From: Anderseniella sp963700735
GTDB lineage: Bacteria; Pseudomonadota; Alphaproteobacteria; Rhizobiales; Aestuariivirgaceae
Reading direction: 5' to 3'
Assembly: GCA_963700735.1 (NCBI GenBank)
Contig: CAVOYR010000007.1
Span: 434,001-498,000, forward strand
DNA: 64,000 bases
The notes under the pieces were generated by a model. It was not told the origin of the DNA. It ran no database searches and worked only from the letters and a program-made list of their open reading frames with translations. This document shows, piece after piece, positions 8,616 to 16,685 of this stretch (position 1 is the first letter of the stretch; the number at the start of each line of letters is the position of its first letter). The translations under genes and the position numbers were made by a program.

Positions 8616-10022
8616 ATGGCCCATGTACGACCCGATATTGGCGCAACAGGCATCGGCGCTGCCACCAGCAACGCCCGGCGCTCGATCTACTCGCTGTTCA
8701 CCTCCGAAGGGCTGAGGCTGCGTACCTCCGTCCGGTTGCGCTGGCTGGCGGTGACCGGCCAGTTGCTCGCGGTTGCCGTGGTGCACCTGTGGCTGGGGTT
8801 CCCGTTGCCGCTGGGCATCTGCCTGACGGTGATTGCCTTGTCGGCGTGGTTGAACATTTCGCTGTCGCTGGGCTGGAGCGTAACGGCCCGGCTGCACCAG
8901 CGATTTGCCTCGTTGCTGCTGGCCTATGACATCTGCCAGCTGGCGGTGCTGCTGTACCTCACCGGCGGCATCACCAATCCGTTTGTGTTCCTGTTCATCG
9001 TTCCGGTGACTGTTTCGGCGGCCACCATGCCGATGAACCGCACACTGTTGCTCGCGAGCCTCGCCATTGCCCTGGCCACGCTGCTGGCGCTGTGGCACCA
9101 GCGGTTGCCATGGCACGAGGCGCAAAGTCTGGAACTGACCGAACTGTACAAGTTCGGCATCTGGATCGCGCTGGTCTGCGGCATCGTGTTTTCCACGCTG
9201 TATGTGAGTTCCGTCGCCAGTGAAGCCCGCGACATGGCAAATGCGCTGGCCGCGACCGAAGTGGCACTGGCCCATGAACAGCAACTGTCCGCGCTTGACG
9301 GGCTGGCCGCAGCAGCGGCGCACGAGCTTGGCACGCCGCTGGCCACCATCGCGCTGGTTGCCAAGGAGCTGAAACACGAAGCCAAGCTGGAAGGCCCGCA
9401 GGCCGACGACCTCGACCTGCTGGTCTCGCAATCACAGCGATGTCGCGAGATACTGTCCCGGCTGACGCGGCGCGACAACCAGTCCGACGCGATGATGCAG
9501 ACCGTGCGCATGACAGCGCTCGCGGAAGAGATCGCCGAACCGCTCAACACCGCGGACGTGGCAATCCTGTTCGACGTGGAACCCAAGACCGGGCGCGACG
9601 GCGAGCCGCTGCCAGAGCCGGTGATGGCGCGCAACACGGCCATCAAGTACGCCCTCGGCAACCTGATGGAAAACGCCGTCGACTTCGCCCGCTCAAGCGT
9701 TACCGTGCGCATCTCGTGGTCGCTGGAGCAGCTGAGCGTGACAATCAGCGATGACGGCAGCGGCTTTCACCACGACATCATGGAGCGGCTGGGCGATCCG
9801 TTCGTGACCAGCCGCAGCCGGTATGCCTCCGCCGACGTTGTCAGGCGCGAGGGCACCGGGGGCATGGGCCTGGGCTTCTTTATCGCCAAGACGCTGCTGG
9901 AACGCTCCGGTGCACAGGTGACGCTGGCAAACCGTGCCGCACCAGAGACCGGCGCCGTGGTGCGCATCGTGTGGCCGCGCGAGGCGCTGGAAGAACCGGC
10001 AAACCCGATGAGCGGCTTGTGA
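8616..10022 (+). CDS. regB: Redox sensor histidine kinase RegB/PrrB/ActS
   Basis: Membrane sensor kinase that activates energy-metabolism genes when oxygen or quinone oxidation falls. Start ATG 8616 follows an AGGA and gives 468 residues. About six membrane segments occupy residues 40-200, with the quinone-binding loop hallmark GGITNPF in the second periplasmic region. The H-box AAAAHELGTPLATI carries His236. The redox-active Cys of the family is conserved in SQRCREIL (Cys276). The C-terminal ATPase shows NLMENAVDFA, DDGSGF and GTGGMGLGFF. It is followed by regA 91 bp downstream and is divergent from the Sco gene. Confidence 0.93.
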   Translation: MAHVRPDIGATGIGAATSNARRSIYSLFTSEGLRLRTSVRLRWLAVTGQLLAVAVVHLWLGFPLPLGICLTVIALSAWLNISLSLGWSVTARLHQRFASLLLAYDICQLAVLLYLTGGITNPFVFLFIVPVTVSAATMPMNRTLLLASLAIALATLLALWHQRLPWHEAQSLELTELYKFGIWIALVCGIVFSTLYVSSVASEARDMANALAATEVALAHEQQLSALDGLAAAAAHELGTPLATIALVAKELKHEAKLEGPQADDLDLLVSQSQRCREILSRLTRRDNQSDAMMQTVRMTALAEEIAEPLNTADVAILFDVEPKTGRDGEPLPEPVMARNTAIKYALGNLMENAVDFARSSVTVRISWSLEQLSVTISDDGSGFHHDIMERLGDPFVTSRSRYASADVVRREGTGGMGLGFFIAKTLLERSGAQVTLANRAAPETGAVVRIVWPREALEEPANPMSGL

Positions 10023-10113
10023 TTTTGGCTTGCGTAGGCAAAAGTGGTAACGACGTTCCGGCAGGCCCGGACCAGAAACAAGAAACGACCGGAAACAGAC
10101 TGGATTGAACGAC

Positions 10114-10659
10114 ATGAATGACACGCTGCCCGAAGGTGACAAGTCCCTGCTGCTCGTTGACGACGACAAGCCGTTCCTGCAACGGCTGGGACGCGCCATG
10201 GAAACCCGCGGGTTCGAGGTGCGCATGGCATCAAGTGTCGCCGAGGCCCTGCTCGAGGTGAAGCGCGATCCGCCAGCCTATGCGGTGGTTGACCTGCGCC
10301 TGGAAGATGGCAACGGGCTTGATGTCGTCGAGGCCATTCACCGGGTCCGGCCGGATGCCCGCGCCGTGGTGCTGACAGGCTATGGCAACATCGCCACGGC
10401 GGTGTCTGCGGTAAAGATCGGCGCGGCCGACTACCTGTCCAAGCCCGCCGATGCTGATGCGGTCTATGGCGCGCTGATGGCGCAGACCGACAACCGCGCG
10501 GCCCTGCCCGAAAACCCGATGTCGGCCGATCGCGTGCGGTGGGAGCACATCCAGCGCGTTTATGAGCTGTGCAATCGCAATGTGTCCGAGACCGCCCGGC
10601 GGCTGAACATGCACCGGCGTACCCTGCAGCGCATCCTTGCAAAGCGCGCACCTCGCTAG
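10114..10659 (+). CDS. regA: Response regulator RegA/PrrA/ActR
   Basis: Partner of RegB, a DNA-binding response regulator of 181 residues. The receiver domain has the acidic pair VDDDKPFLQR, the phospho-acceptor Asp60 in VVDLRL, and the Lys in LSKPADADA. The C-terminal Fis-type helix-turn-helix NVSETARRLNMHRRTLQRIL is the conserved RegA DNA-binding end. I chose ATG 10114; a TTG at 10105 would add three residues. It ends convergent with mmcB, with nothing between them that looks like a strong terminator. Confidence 0.94.
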   Translation: MNDTLPEGDKSLLLVDDDKPFLQRLGRAMETRGFEVRMASSVAEALLEVKRDPPAYAVVDLRLEDGNGLDVVEAIHRVRPDARAVVLTGYGNIATAVSAVKIGAADYLSKPADADAVYGALMAQTDNRAALPENPMSADRVRWEHIQRVYELCNRNVSETARRLNMHRRTLQRILAKRAPR

Positions 10660-10667
10660 ATCGAATG

Positions 10668-11156
10668 CTAGACAGGGGTGCCGGCGTTGGGATCTGCGGC
10701 TGACTGCAGCCGCATCGAGGCAGCCCGTGCGATCAGCAGCGTGACCGCCTTGCGCCTTGCCGGGGCAAGCCTGTCTTCGGCTGCCTCGCGCATGATCTCG
10801 GCTCCCCAGGCATCGGCAATGATCAGGCCCGCACCGGAGTCGATCAGGTCCGGGTCCATGCTGCGCGGAATGGCGAAGAAGAACCGGTCGCAGAAATCCA
10901 TGTAGTGGTGCCACTTGTGGTCGCCGAGATAATCGGCGGGCGACGACTTGATTTCGATGATCCACAGCTCGCCCTTGCGCCCGATGGCCATCACGTCGGC
11001 GCGTCGGCCATTGGCGAGCGGCAGTTCGCACAGGCTGGCAAAGGCAGCGTCACGCAACATCCGCCCCACGCCACGCTGGATGGCAGCCGCCGTCGGCGAT
11101 TGCCTGCCATCGAGGCAGTTGACCGGGTCATCTGGCTGGGGTGCAAGGTGAATCAT
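10668..11156 (-). CDS. MmcB family DNA repair protein
   Basis: Protein of 162 residues matching the alphaproteobacterial MmcB family, linked in Caulobacter to the mitomycin-C damage response. The central block GRRADVMAIGRKGELWIIEIKSS has the look of a PD-(D/E)xK nuclease core (D...ExK), followed by DYLGDHKWHHYMDFCDRFFF. Catalytic activity is inferred from this motif only. It starts at ATG 11156 and stands alone between regA (convergent) and the ABC-2 permease gene. Confidence 0.82.
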   Translation of the reverse strand: MIHLAPQPDDPVNCLDGRQSPTAAAIQRGVGRMLRDAAFASLCELPLANGRRADVMAIGRKGELWIIEIKSSPADYLGDHKWHHYMDFCDRFFFAIPRSMDPDLIDSGAGLIIADAWGAEIMREAAEDRLAPARRKAVTLLIARAASMRLQSAADPNAGTPV

Positions 11157-11197
11157 CGGCCCGGACTATAGCGCGGCATGGCCTGCCATTCCACACG

Positions 11198-11992
11198 TCA
11201 GGCGGCGCGGGCGTCCCAGTTGAAACAGCGCGCGGCGATCAGGGCGGCGGCAACGCCCCACAGCACCATTACCCCGATGTGCGGCAGGATGGAGAAGACG
11301 ACGCCCTCGGCATCGGGCAGGCCGAAACCCGCACCTTCATAGGCGTGATCGAACGCATGCTGGAACGCTAGCGAGAAATGCCTGAGCGGGAACAGGTTGC
11401 CGATCACCGGTATCCACTCCGAGCTTTCCGTGTTTGGCCGCACGAAGATGTCCGAGATGAACGCCAGCGGCATGATGGTGGCGCTGGTTGCGGCCTGCAC
11501 CGTTTCAGCCGAGCGAAACAGCGCAGTGATCATCATGCCAAGGGCTGCAAAGCACAGTGCCCCGATGACGGCCACCATCAGTGCTGCCGGTACCCTCTCC
11601 CAGATGATCTCGACGCCGAACGCCAGGGCGCCGGTGGCAATGACCAGCACGAGTGACGTGAACGCGATTACCGAGACGGCCACGATGCGGGCGCAGATGT
11701 AGATCGACGGCGGCATCGGCGTGCCGCGCACCCGCTTGAGAATGCCAAGGTCGCGCGCCGTTGCGGTTGAGACCGCAAGGTAGGTGTAACAGGCCATTAC
11801 AACGCCGAACACGGCCAGCGCCGGGGTATAGAACTGCGCGGTGTTGAGCCCGAGCCCCTCGATGCGCTCGTTGCCGAACAACTGGGTGAGCACGATCAGC
11901 AGGATCAGCGGCATCACGATGACGAAGAACATGGCCACGGGCCTGCGCGCGAACAGCCGCAGCTGGTGGATGGATTCCTGCACCAGCATCAT
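11198..11992 (-). CDS. ABC-2 type transporter permease
   Basis: Integral membrane half of an ABC exporter, 264 residues, with about six hydrophobic segments (for example MFFVIVMPLILLIVLT near the N-terminus). An LGILKRVRGTPMPPSIYI block, typical of ABC-2 drug/lipid permeases, lies in the first cytoplasmic region. Its start overlaps the stop of the upstream ATP-binding gene (ATGA), so the two form a coupled operon. The substrate cannot be told from sequence; multidrug, lipid or polyketide export are all known for this class. Confidence 0.88.
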   Translation of the reverse strand: MMLVQESIHQLRLFARRPVAMFFVIVMPLILLIVLTQLFGNERIEGLGLNTAQFYTPALAVFGVVMACYTYLAVSTATARDLGILKRVRGTPMPPSIYICARIVAVSVIAFTSLVLVIATGALAFGVEIIWERVPAALMVAVIGALCFAALGMMITALFRSAETVQAATSATIMPLAFISDIFVRPNTESSEWIPVIGNLFPLRHFSLAFQHAFDHAYEGAGFGLPDAEGVVFSILPHIGVMVLWGVAAALIAARCFNWDARAA

Positions 11993-12906
11993 GTGGGATC
12001 TCCTGCCGCTGCTTCGCCGGCCAGCTTGAGGTAGATGTCTTCAAGGCTTTGCCGCGACACGGTAAGGGCGGGCAGGTCCAGCCCGTGCTGCAGCGCCCAG
12101 CCGGTCAGTTCGTTCAGGGCATGCACCGGGTCCTGGGTATGCAGTGACGCCATGCCGTGTTCGATGTGCAACCGCGAGCCCATGTTGGATGGAAGCTCCG
12201 GCAGCGTCCGGGACTGGACATCAAAGCGGATGGTGACGTGCGAGGCGTGCAACGCCTGCAGTTCGTCTGGCCGGCCTTCGGTTGCGATGCGGCCGTTGAC
12301 CAGGATCGCCATGCGGTCCGCCAGTGCCTGCACCTCGTCCATGTAGTGCGACGACAGCAGGATGCTGCAGCCGTCTGAATTGAGCTGGCGTACCAGCGCC
12401 CAGATCTTGCGCCGGGCTGCCGGGTCGAGCCCGGTGGTCGGCTCATCGAGGAACAGCAGCTCCGGCTGCCCGATGATGCCAAGCGCAATCTCGAGCCGTC
12501 GCTTCTGGCCGCCGGACAGCGCACCCACGCGCTTGTCCTGCATGTGGTTGAGGTTGACCGAGGTCAGCACGCTGCCGATGTTGGCGGGGTTCGGGTAGAG
12601 CCGGGCAAACGCGCTGATCGTCTCCAGCACGGTCAGTTCTGGTTCGAGCGCAGTGCTCTGCAGGACGAGACCTGTCCGCAGCTTGAGTTGCATCCGGTCG
12701 GCCTGGGGGTCGAGGCCGAGCACCTTCACCGTGCCGCCATCCGCCTTGCGGTAGCCTTCAAGAATTTCGATGGTCGATGTCTTGCCGGCACCGTTGGGAC
12801 CGAGCAGGGCGAATGTTTCTCCCTTGCGGACCGAAAACGATATACCGTCCACCGCAGTTCTGCCGGTGTAGGTTTTTCTGAGATCTGTGACCGAAATGAC
12901 CGGCAT
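11989..12906 (-). CDS. ABC transporter ATP-binding protein (ABC-2 exporter)
   Basis: Nucleotide-binding subunit paired with the permease it overlaps. Start ATG 12906 (MPVISVTDLRK) gives 305 residues and fits the family; a longer frame to 12951 adds only an unlikely extension. Walker A is GPNGAGKTST, the signature is LSGGQKRRLEIA, Walker B is LLFLDEPTTGLD, and the switch His is in LLSSHYMDE. A C-terminal domain of about 90 residues follows, as in DrrA/CcmA-type exporters. Confidence 0.92.
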   Translation of the reverse strand: MPVISVTDLRKTYTGRTAVDGISFSVRKGETFALLGPNGAGKTSTIEILEGYRKADGGTVKVLGLDPQADRMQLKLRTGLVLQSTALEPELTVLETISAFARLYPNPANIGSVLTSVNLNHMQDKRVGALSGGQKRRLEIALGIIGQPELLFLDEPTTGLDPAARRKIWALVRQLNSDGCSILLSSHYMDEVQALADRMAILVNGRIATEGRPDELQALHASHVTIRFDVQSRTLPELPSNMGSRLHIEHGMASLHTQDPVHALNELTGWALQHGLDLPALTVSRQSLEDIYLKLAGEAAAGDPT

Positions 12907-13213
12907 ATGGAAAAATGGCCCCTGCAGCCTGCTTGGCAGGCGCCGTATCAAGTTTGCCGCGGGCGCGAACCACGCCCAGAACTAGCCGGTTTGCCGTCAA
13001 AAGAAAAGCCGCCAGACGGCCTGTGCAAAACCTTGCCGCGTTTTGCAACCAGGTTCCTCATGAGCGGCAAATGGTCATAGGTGTCAGGGCTTTTCAATGT
13101 GCCAGCACCCTTTATAACGACCGGATGAAGACTTGGGGGGCATCAGCCGGAACGCGGCCGGGCCCGGTTTTCTCTCGCATATCGAAATCGACTTTGGGAC
13201 CAGCTTGATCAGC
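12907..13213. other. Divergent intergenic region between the ABC exporter and the carotenoid-like operon
   Basis: About 307 bp without a convincing gene. It must hold the promoters for the leftward ABC genes and the rightward desaturase operon. The only strong structure is an inverted repeat at 13024-13047 (TGCAAAAC and GTTTTGCA, 8-bp spacer). A TATAAC hexamer near 13114 could be a -10 element for the rightward operon. One open frame (12915-13208) covers most of it but has no ribosome site and arginine-rich composition typical of a shadow frame. Confidence 0.5.
13024..13047. repeat. Inverted repeat, candidate operator
   Basis: TGCAAAAC, an 8-bp spacer, then GTTTTGCA: a perfect 8-bp inverted repeat midway between two divergent operons. 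No T-run follows either arm, so an operator is more likely than a terminator. The binding protein is unknown. Confidence 0.45.
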
Positions 13214-14704
13214 ATGAAATCAACAACTCCGCGTATTGTTATTGTCGGTGCCGGACCAGGCGGGCTCGCGTCTGCCATGATCCTGAGGCGCCGTGGTTAT
13301 GACGTCACCCTGATTGAACGCCAGGCGCGGGTCGGCGGCCGTACCGGCGCGATCAAGGAAGACGGCTTCACGTTCGATATCGGTCCGACCTTTTTCCTCT
13401 ATCCGCGCATCCTGTCGGAGATATTCACCTATTGCGGCTACGACCTGTGGCGCGAGGTGCCGATCAAGCGCGTGGAGCCGATGTACCGGGTGGTGCATGA
13501 GGAGGGCGGCCATCTCGACGTGGTCAGCGGCGAAGAAGCAATGAAGGCAGAAATCGCCAAGCTGTCGCCGGCCGATGCCAACAATCTCGAACGCTACATG
13601 CGCGACAACCGCAAGAAGCTCGAGAAATTCCGTACCGTGCTGGAAAACCCGTTCATGTCGATTGCGGACTTCTTCCGCCCCGACGTGCTGAAGGCGTTGC
13701 CCAACATCAATCCGCAGCGGTCGCTGGAAAAGGACCTTGAGCGCTACTTCAAGGATCCCCGGGTGCGCCGGGCATTTTCGTTCCAGGCCAAGTACCTGGG
13801 CATGTCGCCGTTCAAGTGCCCGTCGCTGTTCACCATCCTTGCCTTCCTCGAGCACGAGTACGGCATCTGGCATCCGGTCGGCGGCTGCACCGCCGTCATG
13901 CAGCGCATGGGCGAGCTGGCCGTGGACATGGGTGTGGACTTGAGGCTCAACGAGGCGGTGACCTCGATCGCCTTCGAGGGCAAGCGCGCCACCGCCGTCA
14001 CCACCGACAAGGGCACCTACGAGCTTGACGGCCTGGTGATGAATGCCGACTTCGCCCACGTGCTGCCCAAGCTCGTACCAAACGAGATGCGCAAGAAGTG
14101 GAACGACCGCAAGATCGCCAAGCAGGACTTCTCCTGCTCGACGTTCATGCTGTACCTGGGGCTCGAGGGCAAGCTCGAGCACGTGCCGCACCACACCATC
14201 GTCCTGTCGGAAGACTTCAATGGCAACATTGACGAAATCCAGACCAAGATGGTGTTGCCCAAGTCGCCATCATTCTATGTGCAGAACGGTTGCATCACCG
14301 ACCAGACGCTGGCGCCGGAAGGCCACAGCACGCTTTACGTACTGGTGCCGGTGCCGCATCGCACGACCAACATCGACTGGAAGAAGGAAGCTGCCGCGTT
14401 CCGCGAGAAGACCCTCGACAGGCTGTCCCTGATGGGCATCCCGGATATCCGCTCGCGCATCCGCTATGAAAAGATGGTCACGCCGGACGACTGGGAAGCC
14501 GACATGCACATCTACAAGGGTGCTACCTTCAACATGAGCCACACCTTGAACCAGATGCTGTGCTTCCGTCCCCAGAACCGCTACGAGGACCTCGAGCGGG
14601 TGTACCTTGTCGGCGGCGGCACGCACCCGGGTTCCGGCCTGCCGGTGATCTTTGAATCGGCACGCATAACCAGCGAACTGTTGAACCAGGATATTGGCAT
14701 TTGA
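13214..14704 (+). CDS. CrtI/CrtN-type phytoene/diapophytoene (squalene) desaturase-like FAD oxidoreductase
   Basis: FAD-dependent polyene desaturase family, 496 residues from ATG 13214 (an in-frame start at 13133 is less likely). The dinucleotide fold VGAGPGGLASAMIL is at the N-terminus, followed by GGRTGAIKEDGFTFDIGPTF. The C-terminal carotenoid-desaturase motif is seen as YLVGGGTHPGSGLPVIFESA. The family includes CrtI (C40), CrtN and CrtP (C30). The partner genes downstream, an acyltransferase and a glycosyltransferase, favour a C30 carotenoid ester route, but the substrate is inference. It overlaps the next gene by 4 bp and heads the operon. Confidence 0.82.
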   Translation: MKSTTPRIVIVGAGPGGLASAMILRRRGYDVTLIERQARVGGRTGAIKEDGFTFDIGPTFFLYPRILSEIFTYCGYDLWREVPIKRVEPMYRVVHEEGGHLDVVSGEEAMKAEIAKLSPADANNLERYMRDNRKKLEKFRTVLENPFMSIADFFRPDVLKALPNINPQRSLEKDLERYFKDPRVRRAFSFQAKYLGMSPFKCPSLFTILAFLEHEYGIWHPVGGCTAVMQRMGELAVDMGVDLRLNEAVTSIAFEGKRATAVTTDKGTYELDGLVMNADFAHVLPKLVPNEMRKKWNDRKIAKQDFSCSTFMLYLGLEGKLEHVPHHTIVLSEDFNGNIDEIQTKMVLPKSPSFYVQNGCITDQTLAPEGHSTLYVLVPVPHRTTNIDWKKEAAAFREKTLDRLSLMGIPDIRSRIRYEKMVTPDDWEADMHIYKGATFNMSHTLNQMLCFRPQNRYEDLERVYLVGGGTHPGSGLPVIFESARITSELLNQDIGI

Positions 14705-15549
14705 CGCAATGGCCTGACAAACCATCTGTCAATGAACGTGATGCCAAGGCAGCAGCGGAGGTTGTCAGTGCCCTGTCGCCACGCATCTCGCGGGTCTTCG
14801 AGCTTTATTGCGAGCGCCTTTTTGCCAAACGGTTCAGTGCGGTCCGCGTGCTGGGCAAGCTGCCTGATCCGATAGACCCGGACAGGCCAGTCGTCGGGTT
14901 TGCCAATCATTCGAGCTGGTACGATCCGCTGTTCTTCCTGGTGCTGTCGCGCCGCCTGTTTCCGCATCACCTCGCCTACGGTCCCATGGATGCCGAGGCA
15001 CTGAAGAAGTACGGCTTCATGAGGAAGATCGGCATCTTCGGGGTGGAGAAGGGCTCCGCGCGGGGCGCCGCCAGGTTTCTGCAGGTGTCACGCGGCCTGC
15101 TGGCCCGCAAGGGCACGGCCTTGTGGCTGACCCCGCAAGGCGAGTTTGCCGATGTGCGGGTTCGTCCGCCGAAATTCCAGTCGGGCATTGCCCATCTGGC
15201 GCGCAACTGCAATGCCGTGCTGCAGCCGTTTGCCATCGAGCTGGTGTTCTGGAATGAATCGCGTCCTGAGGCGCTGGTCCACTTCGGCGCTCCGATCGAC
15301 ACCTCAGGCACCGAGCTTGACAACGATGGCTGGAACGCGCGTCTCGAGGGCGTGCTGGCTGGTCTGCAGGATGAACTGGCCGTTGCCGCCATGGCCCGGG
15401 ATCCCGACATGTTCACCACCTTCATCGACGGCACCACCGGCACCAACTATATCTATGACGGCTGGCGTTACCTCAAGGCGATGCTGCGCGGAAAGCAGTT
15501 TGATGCCGCCCATGGCAACAACAGGCGCTCGGCCGGGACCAACGGATAA
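14701..15549 (+). CDS. PlsC-like 1-acyl-glycerol-3-phosphate acyltransferase family protein
   Basis: Acyltransferase of 282 residues using acyl-CoA or acyl-ACP. Motif I is NHSSWYDPLFF (HxxxxD) near residue 66, and motif III is LTPQGEFADVRVRP in place of the usual FPEGTRS. The only plausible start is the TTG at 14701, which overlaps the desaturase stop, so translation is probably coupled. Position between a desaturase and a glycosyltransferase suggests that it esterifies a carotenoid glycoside, as CrtO does in staphyloxanthin synthesis; a role in phospholipid synthesis is the alternative. Confidence 0.8.
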   Translation: MTQWPDKPSVNERDAKAAAEVVSALSPRISRVFELYCERLFAKRFSAVRVLGKLPDPIDPDRPVVGFANHSSWYDPLFFLVLSRRLFPHHLAYGPMDAEALKKYGFMRKIGIFGVEKGSARGAARFLQVSRGLLARKGTALWLTPQGEFADVRVRPPKFQSGIAHLARNCNAVLQPFAIELVFWNESRPEALVHFGAPIDTSGTELDNDGWNARLEGVLAGLQDELAVAAMARDPDMFTTFIDGTTGTNYIYDGWRYLKAMLRGKQFDAAHGNNRRSAGTNG

Positions 15550-16677
15550 ATGCTGCTGCTGTTCACCCAGATCATTTGCGTGCTGGCAATGGTGACCCCT
15601 GTTCTGGGCACCATCAACCTGGCGCTATACCTGCCGATCCGCCGCAAGGCCGAGGCGAAATTGCCGCCGGTGTCCGTGCTGATACCGGCCCGCAACGAGG
15701 AAGCCCGCATCACGCCGGTACTCGACTGCGTGTCGGCATCCACCGGCGTCGAGTTCGAGGTCATCGTTGCAGACGACAGCTCGACCGACGGCACCGCAGG
15801 CATCGTGCAGCGGTTTGCCAATGCCGACCCGCGCATCCGCCTTGTCACCACGCCATCCCTGCCGGACGGGTGGATGGGCAAGAACCACGCCTGCCAGTTT
15901 CTGGCGACGCAGGCCCGCCATGACCTGATGGTGTTCCTGGACGCCGACGTGACGCTGAGCCCCGATGCCCTGCAGCGGCTGGCTTCCGAGTTTGCCCGCC
16001 GGCCGGACCTCAAGCTCCTGTCGGGCTTTCCGCGCCAGATCACTGGCAGTTTCTGGGAGAAGCTGCTGATCCCGCTCATCCATACGGTGCTGCTGGGCTA
16101 CCTGCCGTTCCCTGGTGTCCGGTTCACCAACATGCCGGCCTTCGCCACGGCCTGCGGGCAGCTGATCGCGGTGGACAAGGCAGCCTATCTCGATGCCGGC
16201 GGCCATGAGCGCATTCGTGGCTCGGTGCATGACGGGGTCATGATCCCGCGGCATTTCCGGGCAGCTGGCCACCGCACCGACCTCGTTGACATTACCGGCA
16301 TTGCCGCCACCCGCATGTACGAAACCGGCCCGCAGGTTCTCAACGGCCTCCTGAAGAATGCCCACGAGGGCATGGCGACACCGGTCGGCCTGCCGGTATG
16401 GACCATCCTGCTGCTGGGTGGTCACGTTATTCCGGTGGTGCTCTTTGTTGCCGTCTGGCTGGCCGGAATCACCGGACCCGTGCTGACGGTAGCGGCGTGG
16501 TCTGCTGCGCTGCCTTGGCTGATGCGGTTCATCATGGCCTTCCGCTTCCGCCTGTCTCCGCTGGGTGCCGCACTGCATCCGTTCGGCATTCTGGCGCTGG
16601 TGGCGATACAGTGGCTGGCCTTCGTGCGCTACAGGTCCGGCCGCCGGGTCCAGTGGAAGGACCGTCCGGTCGGCTAG
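15550..16677 (+). CDS. Glycosyltransferase family 2, membrane-associated (CrtQ-like)
   Basis: Glycosyltransferase of 375 residues whose ATG follows the preceding stop directly. An N-terminal membrane helix precedes a GT-A fold with VSVLIPARNEEARI, VADDSSTDGTAG and FLDADVTLSPDAL (DxD-like). Two or more hydrophobic segments form the C-terminus (WTILLLGGHVIPVVLFV and beyond). This architecture matches carotenoid glycosyltransferase CrtQ and related lipid glycosyltransferases. Third gene of the desaturase operon, it ends 8 bp before a convergent glycosyltransferase gene. Confidence 0.82.
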   Translation: MLLLFTQIICVLAMVTPVLGTINLALYLPIRRKAEAKLPPVSVLIPARNEEARITPVLDCVSASTGVEFEVIVADDSSTDGTAGIVQRFANADPRIRLVTTPSLPDGWMGKNHACQFLATQARHDLMVFLDADVTLSPDALQRLASEFARRPDLKLLSGFPRQITGSFWEKLLIPLIHTVLLGYLPFPGVRFTNMPAFATACGQLIAVDKAAYLDAGGHERIRGSVHDGVMIPRHFRAAGHRTDLVDITGIAATRMYETGPQVLNGLLKNAHEGMATPVGLPVWTILLLGGHVIPVVLFVAVWLAGITGPVLTVAAWSAALPWLMRFIMAFRFRLSPLGAALHPFGILALVAIQWLAFVRYRSGRRVQWKDRPVG

Positions 16678-16685
16678 CGCTGCGG

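Noticed and set aside
12915..13208. 97-residue open frame in the ABC/desaturase gap
   Set aside because: No ribosome site, arginine- and alanine-rich shadow-like composition, and it would overlap the promoter region of two divergent operons.
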